Part shown: piece by piece, positions 1 through 10,874 of the stretch
Layout of the letters: each line of letters begins with the position of its first letter
How positions within the stretch are numbered: position 1 is the stretch's first letter
NCBI GenBank assembly: GCA_013365365.1
Contig: JABVXU010000690.1
Span: 1-25,761 of the forward strand
Reading direction: 5' to 3'
Source: Cruorifilaria tuberocauda
Taxonomy: Eukaryota; Nematoda; Chromadorea; Rhabditida; Onchocercidae
DNA: 25,761 nucleotides
Translations under genes and position numbers: made by a program
The notes under the pieces: generated by a model
The model's database searches: none
What the model was told of the DNA's origin: nothing
What the model saw: only the letters and a program-made list of their open reading frames with translations

Positions 1-2002
1 AATGTTTTTAATATGTAAGCTATTTTTGCTTCTTTCTAATTATATCAGATTAGAATGTAAATAATTAATAAGCTCAAATGCGTCATCATTATTCAAAACA
101 GAAATCATAATATGAAAAAATAAGAATTGAAAACATCATTTATAATTCAATGAAATGGGAAAGTTGAAATAATCTTGTAATATAGAAAGCTGTAAAATTA
201 CTCAAGTTTATTGTACAGTGAAAGATTATTTCCCATAGATCTTCTAAGATCAGATTTTATATAGTTACAGTTATACTCAGAGAACTATCTTACTGTTAGT
301 TTGTTACTGTTTCTAGTAAGTAAAGCTGTTATTTCAGTCTTACTGTATTACAATCCTACGAATCTCTGTAGATTCCGTTCACAAGAAAGAGTTTGACTAT
401 AATGTTTCAATTCAACAAATCAAAGGAAGATTTTCTATTATACACCAAAGAAGATCGAGAGAATCACTTAACGATTTCTCAAGAAAATTATTTCCACCAT
501 AATTAACCTTCAATAAAATTGCTGTAACAATTAAATTCAAAAAATTCCCAATAGAAGTAGATATCTTCCAAATTAAGTATATTCGAAGTGTATAGTGAAA
601 TAGGTAAATATGAGAATTGAATACTTAAATTGAATACACTAAATAAAAATTACTAGTAACGCTGCAGTATCTTTATAGTATTTCTTTATAATAGAATACA
701 ATGATCGTATCAAATGAAAATACTCAAATGATTTCTGTAATTAACTTTACGAAATTGAAGAAATTGTTATTTCTATTATAATACTGCAAAAGATCATCAT
801 TAAATAAAAAAATCTCTGAAATTTCTATAAGCTAAACTTGAATTTCAAATAATTTAAATGCAATAAAACAAAATATATAAAAATTTTCGATAAAAAGAAA
901 CAGAGAAACCAACTAAAATAGGAATAGGCAAAATCAACAAAAAAGAAGTCAAATAAGAAGTTCAAACAATTCTTTATTTAGTAAACTAACTTTATTTAGT
1001 ATAATAAAATTACTTATAAAGTAAATTTTATTTAGTAAATAAATTAAAATTTTAATAAATAGAAATAAGTTTCCTGAAATATGCTTTGTAAAAGTAAATT
1101 GAAAAGTATCCGATTTTTCCTTCAATCAAATTTTTTCCAGGCTTATGTCATTGCAAACGATTACTGTATCTGTACTGTTTTTTATCATTTCTTGATCCTT
1201 TTTGCCGATGTTATTGAAATGTTTTTGGTTTCAGAGTCCATTTTCACAAAAGTTATATAATGTGATGAATTATGGTATAGTAACTGTAATTGCATACACC
1301 TGTAATTTTTACAAAAGTTACTTCTAACTTTTGCAATTTTTATCAGTAATCAGATCAAATTTAAAATACTTAATTTAATTGTTAATTCGAGCTAAATATT
1401 TTAGAATTTGCTCACCGAAAACGTATTTCATCCTTGAAAAGATTTAATGAAGTTTGGAAGTATTCATACTTCTTGTTGGATTTGATCAGGTTTCAGTTAA
1501 GCGACACTAACTTCAAAAGAAAGTATAAAATAAGAAATTACTTTTCATAATTTATCATCTCAATTATGAAACATTAAATGCATTTTTGTACATCAAAATG
1601 ATTTTCGAATCTTTACGTATCAGTTAAAAGATTTTTATCATTCTAATAAAACATATAGTGATAACGAGAATAAAGATAATATGTATCAGAGAGTTCAATA
1701 TCACCATGAGATTACAGAAGTAGCCATAGTATTCTGAAATTTACTTAAATATGTCTAAATTTATTTTGAATTCATTGAATGGTTCAACGAAGTGATTTTT
1801 TTTTTGAATATGTGAAATGAAAATTTTTCATAGCGCACTGATAACTTGTTCAGTAATTAGCTAACAGTGAACTGGTTTGAATCCATGCTGTTAAAGTATA
1901 CGTGTATAAGTATTTGTACTTAGTTAATTATACTACATATTATCGGTATATGATTATGGAATTTGATTATATATAATTAAAGAAGTAAAATTAAATATTT
2001 AG
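1..2002. other. AT-rich upstream region, no gene resolved
   Basis: This stretch is very AT-rich with homopolymer A/T runs and frequent stops in all frames. I could not assemble a gene here. Two open stretches without a start codon stand out: about 320-502 on the plus strand, and 1141-1257 behind a good-looking acceptor (ttttttccag). Neither matches a family I recognise with confidence. The right end probably holds the 5' flank of the ZFC3H1-like gene. Confidence 0.5.
1992..2002 (+). promoter_or_regulatory. 3' splice acceptor before the ZFC3H1 start (possible SL trans-splice site)
   Basis: The sequence taaatatttag sits 27 bases before the proposed ATG at 2030. There is no in-frame stop between the site and the ATG, so it is either a trans-splice site for a spliced leader, with a 27-base 5' UTR, or an ordinary acceptor after an unseen upstream exon. 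Nematode genes often receive a spliced leader at such sites. The sequence alone cannot separate the two cases. Confidence 0.45.
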
Positions 2003-2029
2003 GAGTCTGTGGAATTGGATGGTACAGTA

Positions 2030-5000
2030 ATGAAGAGAAATGTGATGTTGACTGGTGGTGTTGCGTTGGAAGATGGTGAAATTGAAGACGATGATATGGG
2101 CGATATTTGCGGGTTCAGTTTTATTTAAATTATCAAATTATTATATGAAATACTTCAATGTTATGTTCAATTTTATATTGTAATTCAGATGAGTTTTATA
2201 ATGATGTAAACTTTCCTTATTGTATTCATCGGATATCATGGATAATAGTCATGAAAAGGTTTAAAGCTAACAATTTTGTACCTATTATTTTGAAGATGCT
2301 TTAGATAAGGCTAACATTATTGGGAAGAGAGTTAGAATGCTATAATTTGGTAGAAATTTTTTGATGATTGCTAATATAACATTGCATAATACGGATTATG
2401 AGGAATGGAAAAAATCGAGAATGAAAAAAATTAGAAAATGATCCATACCTAAGAGTTATAATAATGGTTCATAATATTTATGCCTTGTTGTATATATAAT
2501 TATTTCATGTATCATCTATTTTTATCCTCAAATATTTTTATCTATCTTTAACTTTACTATCAGATCTCAGTGTACTGTAGATTGTTGTGGTTTGTACAAG
2601 GTAAGCAAAATTTACATTCACAAATTTATCATTAACACTACAGCATTAGACTGGGTTCTGGTTTTTTTTTTTGGAGTAAATCTAAAGCCTTTCCATCGTT
2701 CATTTCGTTTCTCATCATTAATTCGTTTTTAAAATTGGATTCTAAATGAGTAATCACTAGATATTCTGTACAATTCGGCATTTGATTCTGGATATTTCCC
2801 ATGCGTATGGTATCTTAATAGTGGGTAATTAGTTCAACACTTACTGTCATCTACTTTATTCAGTTGCTGTTGGTGCATATTTATAATATTTGCATACTAA
2901 TAACTTTATGTAGAAAAATGGCGTAGTCATTGTTTTTAGATAAGAATTCGATATTAGCTATGGCTATAGAAATGTTTAGTACAATATCAGCTTATTATTA
3001 GCTTACGTTTTTAAGATTTTAAGACATCTCTATATCCTGCAACTTATTCCGCGATAGCAGGAAAAGTATTTCCACGTATACCAAATATATGCCAAATAAT
3101 GGTTTGATAAGGATTTTAAATTGGAATTTACGTGTACGAAGTCTTCAGCGTCGCTTGCAAAACAGAATTGTTACTATTTAGCTCTGATATATTAGCAATC
3201 TTTCATTTGTGTAACAATTATATAAAGCAGTTATAGAGATACGTCAGTTGAAATAAAACCGAAGAATGTAATGCGTACTTCATCAGCAAGTCTGGAGGAG
3301 GAACGGGAACGTGAAGTAGACCGCATTATTCGTGAAATACAGGTTTTGAAATTTTCTAACATTAGTTATCGTCACGTACACTTATCGCTTTTAGTCAGTC
3401 ATTCTAGTCAGTTCCAGTACAGTTATGACTTTACATTGAGGTCTTGAAAAGATAGAATTCCATTCCTTAATGTTTTCATTTCATGAAAACAAATACAAGA
3501 ATTTATTACTTCATCCAATAGTGTTTATAGTGATTTTTTGTTAAATATCAGAGCTAATTTTTAGGAAGCAACGGACAGGTCTGAATTCACAAGTTTAACC
3601 TCTACTCAACATTCAGTTGAAAATGTGAATTCTGATGATGAGAATGCTCTACGTTTAGCGGTGTTAAATACAAGCAAGGATAAGAGATTTGTACAACGAT
3701 CCACATCACACGAAGCAGAAGAGGGAGAAATCAGTAAGAATATATATATGCCTGCTTGCATATTTGTGTAAAAGTAATCAAGCGAGACGTAGTGGTTTGA
3801 AATTACTTTCTCCTACTTTTGACTTTAAAACTTTTTTCCAACTTCTTTATATTTCATTTCAACGTTTTTGGTTTTATGAATATCTTTAAGTCAGTAAATT
3901 TTTAGATGTTATAAAACATGACTTTTTAAATTTTTTTTTGCGATAAAAATTTTCAACTGAAATTCTAAAAAATACATTGCTGTAGAAAATAAGCTTGAAA
4001 ATTTTCACTGATTAACTTGGGCTTTTTGTCGACTTCTTTCCAGTTGATACCTCTTACGTGATATCAAGAAATCAACAAACAAGCGTGCATTCTTCACGAC
4101 ATACTTGGGTGCAGTTGAAACGAAAACAAAGTAAACCTGGTGTTATGAATTAAAGAATTCATTTAAATTAAAAAAGTAAAATTAAATCAAGTATATTAGT
4201 AGTTGCATCGAAATATGGTGTTTAGGTTAGGTCCTACCGAAAAATTAAATTTTTCAGAAATTCGGGAGAGGTGTGGGAAGTAGCCTGTGATATCTTAATA
4301 AATGTTGCTCAGTTCTTCCCAAGTCTTTTGCAGATAATCGATTTCAAAACTATAGTGATGAAAGTCGTTTGAAAAATCGTAAATTCCATGAAACGGCGGT
4401 ACCACTCAAAGTGACGGTACGGAATGATAATGCAAGTGGTTATTCAGGTGGCTTCTTAAATAATCAGCAGAAAGTTGCTGCACCAATCAACACTGTGAAT
4501 ATGTTGGAAACAGCTGTTGGGCAATTCGCAAACCCGTAAAATTTCATTCATTCTTTTTATCATATTTTTCAGTTATAAATAGAAGTAAAAAATGCTGATC
4601 AGAATGGTTTCTCCTCTGGAGATCAGAGCTTAATTATTGGTGAGACTCTACTATATTGTTCTAGTGATTGGGAACTTATGAATGGAACATGAATGGAACT
4701 TTTTTATGGTTTACACAGGGCAAAATTCTTCATATCTGTGGAATGTTGTTCTTGTATTGCGGATGAGATTGTCCATGAGAAACAGTCATATGTTCCTTTG
4801 TATCTTCAGGAAATGATGAGAAACAATGTTTATTTTTAATGTGTGGAAAATTTATTTAGGTTTGAGGAACAGCTGCATCGACTTCGATTGAGAGTAGAAG
4901 CAAGTAAATTTTCGAGGAAGATGGAAAATTTAAAAGATAATTATGAACAAGTTGGAATGGATATAGTAGACAGTGATCGAGGTATTCAGGACTTATGGAA

Positions 5001-8000
5001 ATCTCTGACACAACCGCTTTTTTAATATTAGACATTGAATTAGAACGAGAGCATTCTTTTGAGGGGGGGGGGGGGAAAAGATAGATTTATGGGACCTGTA
5101 TTTTTACTACGCATTAAATAGCTATACTGTCATCACGTTGGAAGTTTTTTGAAACGTAAAATTCGCAGAATTTTCAGATTCGCGTTCACAATCATCGACA
5201 TCACCTTTAGCAAACACCATGACAGTTTGTCCTCATGAAATTCAAACTCGAAATGGGGTATCATCCGATGGTGCTGATAACGAAGAGGATGTCGATCAGT
5301 TGCGTGCTGAACTCTTAGAGCAGGTGAGCTGAAAAATATTTTTCTATAAAAATATTGATTTCGTACGGCTTCTATCTCGTATGCGTTATTTGGATTAATT
5401 CGGTATAGCATGTATTACCATAATAGCATGGTTGAATTTGATATACGACGAATTACTTCTTCTTTTCTCCAAAAGAAGAAAAAATCTTTAACAAGTATTC
5501 GACCTTGTTTTCATTCTGTCTTACTTAATTGATAGTTTTACTGTCTTACATTGCCACGAAAAAATTAACTCTGTTTGTAGATAATGCAAAAAAAGAACAA
5601 AAACTTAAAGTTGTTGAAATCAACGCTTGAAGAAGGTGAATTAAGCAGTAATTCAGACGAACGAATTGCTCACGGTAGTAACGAAGGACCGAGTTACAGG
5701 TATTTTATCGCAAAGATTTACTAAATGTTTGGATCATTCCAAGAATATTTGATCAAAAAATGTTATAAAGTTCCAATTACAGTTGTAGAAGAAACAAAAA
5801 ATCGTATTGCTAATGACAAGACTCATTTAGTTTATGGGTTATATTAGCATTTATTTTTAGAACCGAGACTCAATGTTCTAAAAAATTTGCGAATGTTGTA
5901 GAAGTAAAGCGGAAGTCTGTAATAGATCGAAAGGTTTGTTGTTTTTTGTTTTTCGCGCATAAATGTTATTGCTATAATTCCTACTGATGCAAGAAGATTT
6001 TAGCGTTCAAGGAAGGATGATTTTCCATCAAGTGATAGTGACGATGGACCAGGTCAGGGTTATCGCATTAAGCCATCACGAAAAAGAAAAGAAAACTGTC
6101 GAGAAACTATTCCTAAAAGGCAAATAAGTTTAATAGTTGTTCGTATAACCTTTCCAGGATTATATGTCGTTTTCTTCTGGGCTTGTTCTGTTGATTAATT
6201 ATTCATGGCTTGATGTATGATTTTAGAAACTTAAACAAATTTGTCGAATACTATTGCTCGCCAATTCTGTTTTTAAATCCGGTATAGTTCCATAATTTAT
6301 TATCTATTCGTATTACATGAGCATTGATACAGATTACATTGGAAATCGAACGATGAAATTGATACCATATCAGGAACAGAAGAGAGAAAGGTTGAAGAAT
6401 GGGAACGTATGATTGATGTTGAGAAAAAAATGTTAAAGGAAATTGAAAGAAAATTAAGGTATCGTGACGATCAGAAAAGTGTCACAAGAAGGAAACGTGA
6501 TAGCTTTTTGGTTAGCGGTCAAACTTTTGTAATGGTTATATGATTATGGGAGATAATTATTAAATGCTGTTTAATAATATAAAAAAATTGAATGCTACTA
6601 GATATTTTTTCTAATTAAATTAAATGTTAATTGTTGCCAAGCGTAGCATCCTCAGTCCACCAATAATTTTACCGTACTGTAAAATCGAGCAAATGCAATT
6701 CCGCAGCGAGACTTATCAAAGAATATATAATGAAACATTTTCTGATAAACCTCTTCTTTTCCGATAAATTCTGATAAAATTTGGTCCCAATTAATTAATT
6801 TTTCTTGTTTGTTTGCTTTTGCTGTTTAAATTCTTAATTTACAAGTAATCGTTTATGCAGTTCTTTAGGAGAGAGCGAATCATTGTGCTCGCCAACTTGG
6901 TGTTCTTGAAGCGGAGATGGAAGTACTTAGATGTGATCAAGAAAAAGTTGAAGGACGTTTATTGTATTTGGAACGACAGTTGAGTAAAGCAAAATTTGAA
7001 GGGAATTGCAAGGAAGTAAAAAGGAAGACGTTTGGAAAAGACAATAAACGAATTGAGAGATTAGCAGAAGAAACTGAATCGATGAAAAATATAAACAAGA
7101 ACATTGAGCATGTTTATGATCCTACGCAATCAATAATCAAATCGAAAAATGATGCCGAAGAATCAAAAATAGTAGAAACGCGTGTTTTAGGACATTCTGA
7201 ATCATTGAGTACTGCTATTAGAATGAATTATTCTGACGATCGAGATGATATTTCAAGGCCTATAAGTAGCAATGAATCGCATCATTCTTCTACAGATATC
7301 ATAGGGTTTACTATTTCATATTATTTTTTTTAATCTCTTGTTTTATTCTTTTATTGCAGTAACTAATGAAGGAGTTAAAACTAATTAATATTGAATATAC
7401 CACGAGCTATTCAGTTCTATGAATTTGTTCGTGCTCAATTTAGCACGCAAAAATATGGTTAAATCATTAATTATAAGTTGTATAAGTGCAATATACGAAT
7501 TGCACTAGTCGACATGTTATCGTAAAGATGAGTTGTATTTTCTATTTTAGATATGAATGTCTTAAACAAACTAAGTGGATCAGTTAATTTTCAGGGATTC
7601 CGATATAATCGAATTATCGGATTCGAGTGACTCAGTGGATGGTCTCATTACAGCAATTCGAGAATTGGAGCAAAAAAAGTTGGAAACAAATTTCGTTGCA
7701 GAAGATACAACGATAATCAACCTTAACGAAAAACAGCAGAGAGAAGGAAAGAACAGTCGTAATGTAACACTAAGCGAAAAAGATATTAATGAACTTAAAA
7801 ATAATCCATTGATTATGTTTAACGGGTATCGGTAAGTGCATGCATTTCAGAATAGCAATTGATTTTACGTTTTTAATTTTCGCTTTTTATCATTTCTTCG
7901 GCACTGTTTCCTTTAATCTGCTTTGAGAATATTTTTAACAGTTATTTTGTATTTGTTCTCTAATTCCATTCATTTTTTGTCTCTCGAATATTTCTGATCC

Positions 8001-9617
8001 ATTGTAGATAAATAGCTATAGAAATATGCTGGAATGATTGTCTTAAATATTTCAGCTAATTCAGGAAGACTGAGTCTTGCCTAGGATGACAAAGTTTGGT
8101 GAAAGGAAATGGTTGTTATCCTACTCCAATGAAGGGAAAGTGAATAGTGATGCTTGTAGAATAACCATGCACTGACTGTTGCGAAATCTTGTTGACTCAA
8201 ATATGTTCGATAAACAAAACAAGCAGTTACAGCAGCGATTTTGTTTCTATCAATTAAGCCAATTTCAGCTTATCTCCAACATTCCCTTACCGTTTCATTG
8301 CTCATAGAGCTTTATCAAACAAGTTGGATCCGTTGAAACCGCTTTGTTACTATGAATTATTAGGAAGATGCGCTGATTCAACATGTTCAATGTTCGTTTG
8401 TTTGGCTTTGATTATGTTGTAAAAGGTCAGTGAAGTACTTATAAAGAAGTATGTCGTTTGCAGGCAACATGAAGAAGATTATTTGCTGTCCGATGAAGAG
8501 CTGATTTGTGGCGTGTTGGCTTATTGCCCAAATCTTTGTCCACCTAAAAAAATGTTTTGTAAGTTCTTTTTATAATTTTTTTTATGTAATATTTTTTTAT
8601 GTTCTATTATATTCATCTTCAGGATATGTATAGAGAGAGATATTGAAAGACATTATAAATGATTTCAGGAAATTTCAAAGTTTGTAGAAAGATTTTCACG
8701 GTTTTCTATAGAAATATATGTTATTCCAAGGGAATTGTTGTTGGATTAGAAGACATTATTTACATTTCTATATCAAGCTTATATCAAGTATGATATATCA
8801 GGCTTAGAGAGAGAGAGTGTTTCGACATTTTCAAAACTATATTCTTTAAGCACTCGTTTTTAATTGACTTTCAATGGCCACTTTGCTGCTTTTGTTCTTT
8901 CCAGCCGAATATGCTCGTGAAATATTAAAAGAACATCAAGCTAAATCAGTGGGCGAAATTATCGAGGATATGTTGAGAAGCCTTCCGGATACTGAACGTC
9001 GGATAAGAATTTGTGAGATCGCTACTAAACCTGGGTTACCATCGAAATGGTCTTCGAAAGGTTATTTTGTTACTGTTTTTAGAAAATTATAGTTTGTTGG
9101 TATAATCAGTTATTCGATGGTACAAAGAAAATGAATTGAAAGAAGAGCTCCTACAGTTAAGATTTATTCTTTGATCTATTTAGGGATAGGAACTGTTCGG
9201 TTAAGTACCGTTCTGTTCCATTAGTTACATTGGACGAATTTTCGCTTTTCAGAAACGAAAAAGGTATTATTTTTTCGAACAAGAAGTATTTCAGTATGTT
9301 TTGCTTGAATTAATGGGAAATTTATGTAACAGTGACAACCAGAATTATCATAGGTATTTAATGTAATGCGTCTTCCAATATGACATATCTATACATTCAT
9401 TCCTGTAGCCAGATTTTTGCTTCATTTTATCAACTTTTCGCATTTAACGTACCATCAGGTAAAGTTATAGTTAGATAGGAAAAGTAATGCTTTGGATTTC
9501 ATCATTCCTTCCAGTTTTGGCCAAATAACTAATTTTTCTATGCAATACTAAAGTTTTTTAGATGATGAATCCATAGAATATGAAGTACCTCAGCAATTCC
9601 ATCAGATATCACTGTAA
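2030..9617 (+). CDS. ZFC3H1: ZFC3H1-like zinc-finger protein, nuclear RNA exosome cofactor (reduced form)
   Basis: Sixteen exons keep one frame for about 803 residues: 2030-2117, 3248-3342, 3565-3733, 4334-4535, 4860-4981, 5178-5323, 5581-5699, 5861-5933, 6004-6119, 6333-6510, 6869-7305, 7595-7831, 8269-8391, 8464-8558, 8905-9060, 9562-9617. Three things identify it. The N-terminus carries ALEDGEIEDDD, like the LEDGEISDDD start of ZFC3H1. Acidic, Arg- and Glu-rich coiled-coil segments follow (LEEERERE near residue 45; the large exon at 6869). Near the C-terminus is the zf-C3H1 finger C687-x7-C695-x4-C700-x3-H704, preceded by GYRLSPTFPYRF and followed by EEDYLLSDEEL, as in the family. In vertebrates ZFC3H1 bridges MTR4 and PABPN1 in the PAXT complex, which feeds polyadenylated nuclear RNA to the exosome; that role here is inferred. 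The protein is far shorter than human ZFC3H1 (about 2,000 residues) because almost nothing follows the finger. Least certain are the first junction, the ATG choice and the last exon, which was chosen because its phase fits and it ends in TAA. Confidence 0.85.
2118..3247 (+). other. First intron of the ZFC3H1-like gene, with a possible 30-base mini-exon
   Basis: This AT-rich 1.1-kb intron has a weak donor (gttttatt). An alternative donor lies five bases earlier but gives the wrong phase. Inside it, 2571-2600 is flanked by tctcag and a strong donor, gtaagc. Being exactly 30 bases, it would not shift the frame and is open in the frame of the gene. I did not include it in the main model. Confidence 0.35.
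3734..4333 (+). other. Intron 3 of the ZFC3H1-like gene
   Basis: A good donor (gtaagaat) and a good acceptor (ttttgcag) bound this 600-base AT-rich intron. An open frame of 66 codons starting at 3689 runs out of the exon in the wrong frame and is chance. I see no other feature. Confidence 0.7.
5063..5075 (+). repeat. Run of 13 G in an intron
   Basis: A pure G homopolymer, flanked by ga and aaaag, lies in the intron between exons 5 and 6 of the ZFC3H1-like gene. It is striking against the AT-rich background. Its length is prone to sequencing and assembly error. Confidence 0.9.
6120..6332 (+). other. Probable GC-AG intron
   Basis: The exon before this intron ends ...cctaaaag and the next begins attacattgg after gatacag. 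Joining at AAAAG|GCAAAT restores the frame (IPKR/LHWKSND). The GT dinucleotides I found within the open run of the upstream exon give the wrong phase. GC-AG introns normally show strong AG|GCAAGT donors, and this one is close to that. Confidence 0.6.
7832..8268 (+). other. Intron 12 of the ZFC3H1-like gene
   Basis: This 437-base intron has a strong donor (gtaagtgc) and a good acceptor (aatttcag). Phase fits exactly: CG plus C gives the Arg before LSPTF. I see no other feature. Confidence 0.75.
8345..8470 (+). other. zf-C3H1 (CCCH-type) zinc finger, split by an intron
   Basis: The finger reads C-YYELLGR-C-ADST-C-SMQ-H, with spacing C-x7-C-x4-C-x3-H, the same as the ZFC3H1 family finger (C-x7-C-x4-C-x3-H in human). 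All four ligands are present. An intron (8392-8463) interrupts the Met codon between the third Cys and the His. Its donor, gttcgt, is weak, but phase and homology on both sides make the junction firm. Confidence 0.88.
9061..9561 (+). other. Last intron of the ZFC3H1-like gene, with exon-like open stretches
   Basis: Joining 9060 to 9562 gives an in-frame end, DDESIEYEVPQQFHQISL and stop. Inside the intron, 9253-9365 is open for 37 codons after a cttttcag acceptor and reads FFEQEVFQYVLLELMGN, which looks protein-like. I found no phase-compatible way to join it to exon 15. The 16-base stretch 9184-9199 between splice-like signals does not solve this. Confidence 0.45.
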
Positions 9618-10007
9618 ATGGTTAATTCTATGAGGTGAGTGATTACGGTTAATGATTATAGTGCTCTATAAATCTGGTTAATGTGTATCTTTTATGCCAT
9701 TCTTTTTCATCACTTCTCGTTATAAGCTTGTTATCATCTTTCACGTTGTTTCACTTTATTATATTTACATTCTTGTAATCAAACTGTTGTCTTGCTACTT
9801 TTCTGGAATATCTTATTTTTTGTGTATACATGTAATACTATTTAAACTTGCAAAAATACTTGTTGTGCGGGGAAGTGAGGCAATAGAGAACAGAAGAAAA
9901 TGTATCGTCAGCAACGTCTGCAAGTGATTGCATCTTCATAGTGCTGTTTGAATTCTCCATCTGTGATTTATGCTTTTTTGTTGCGATTTAATTAACAATG
10001 CAAGAAG

Positions 10008-10013
10008 AATAAA
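10008..10013 (+). terminator. Candidate poly(A) signal AATAAA for the ZFC3H1-like gene
   Basis: This AATAAA lies about 390 bases after the proposed stop codon. In sequence this AT-rich, AATAAA is common by chance, so the assignment rests only on position. Confidence 0.35.
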
Positions 10014-10479
10014 AAGTAATTAGTCGTTTTCATTGTCTTTGTAATTTTTTTTGTTTTTTAGTCAGATTTGGCATTGTACCAAAGTATGTATTTATATATA
10101 CCGATGGAAGGGATAGTAAGGGTGGAGAAGACGTTGGGTGATTTCAGCATTGGTCAAAAATAAGGAAAGTGAAAATAATTTCAGTTGATCAAATTTTCGT
10201 TATGATCAATTATTCTTTGGTAAATAAGTAAACAAAAGATTTTAACTATTTAGCAAGTGAACGTTTTATTTATTTATAGTTTTAAATTTTGAAAAAGTAA
10301 ATATTTAATTCTTTTTCATTTTGGTATTGAGTTTTACGGTATGATAATTGTAATGTTTGGAATTAGTTGGTTCTTTTAATTTCTTTACGGTTATTAATTT
10401 TGTTTTGCAGCATATCTTCCATTTCATTCACCATGCGTTATACATATTTTTCGAGGCACAACATAGCTTTTTGTTTGGA

Positions 10480-10501
10480 GGGGGGGGGGAGGGGAAGGGG
10501 G
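10480..10501 (+). repeat. G-rich tract, potential G-quadruplex
   Basis: Three G runs of 10, 4 and 5 bases are separated by A and AA, preceded by GG and A. The long run can supply two G tracts, so the stretch fits the G3+N1-7 quadruplex pattern on the plus strand. It lies about 375 bases upstream of the DDOST start codon. Confidence 0.75.
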
Positions 10502-10856
10502 AAAGAAAAGAAGCCTATCAAGAATATGGGAGGAAATGAAAAATAGAAATGAATTGTGGAGAAAACAATCGGTTAAAATACTTTTACAATTTAAAGATCT
10601 TATGATGGCGAATCGTTTGAAACTTTATTCTTATTCTTATTTCTATAATTCCATCCTAAATTGCGTTACTCATCAAACCTAGTAAGATATTATTACTAGT
10701 TAATAATTTATCGTAAGCATTTTCCATGATGCATATGAAGCAAGATAACAATCGAATGTAGCACGATTTCGCGCGAAAAAAAACGATTGAATGTGATTGC
10801 TTATATTTTTTGATCAATTTTACTCAAAGTTATGGATTGAAGTGTAAATAACATTA

Positions 10857-10864
10857 AAATTTAG
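10857..10864 (+). promoter_or_regulatory. Splice acceptor just upstream of the DDOST ATG (possible SL trans-splice site)
   Basis: The sequence aaatttag ends 10 bases before the ATG at 10875. Such a short distance is typical of nematode spliced-leader acceptors. The alternative is the acceptor of an intron in the 5' UTR. Confidence 0.45.
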
Positions 10865-10874
10865 AAAGGTTGGT

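Larger units (their letters stand above)
9618..10874. other. Spacer between ZFC3H1-like gene and DDOST
   Basis: It holds the presumed 3' UTR of the first gene up to a poly(A) signal at 10008, then AT-rich sequence with a G-rich tract at 10480-10501. A patch around 9866-9950 is less AT-rich than its surroundings and partly open, but I recognise no protein. The 77-codon and 60-codon open frames here are hydrophobic chance translations. Confidence 0.55.

Noticed and set aside
3689..3889. 66-codon plus-strand open frame
   Set aside because: It begins inside exon 3 of the ZFC3H1-like gene in the wrong frame and runs into the intron.
5133..5411. 92-codon open frame on the minus strand
   Set aside because: It lies opposite exon 6 of the ZFC3H1-like gene, whose frame, splice sites and phase fit on the plus strand.
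9694..9927. 77-codon hydrophobic open frame on the plus strand
   Set aside because: It sits in the presumed 3' UTR, its hydrophobicity follows from T-rich sequence, and no splice or start context supports it.
9618..10874. Operon joining the ZFC3H1-like gene and DDOST
   Set aside because: They run in the same direction, but the 1.26-kb gap is much larger than typical nematode operon spacing and each gene has its own acceptor near the ATG. There is no positive evidence.
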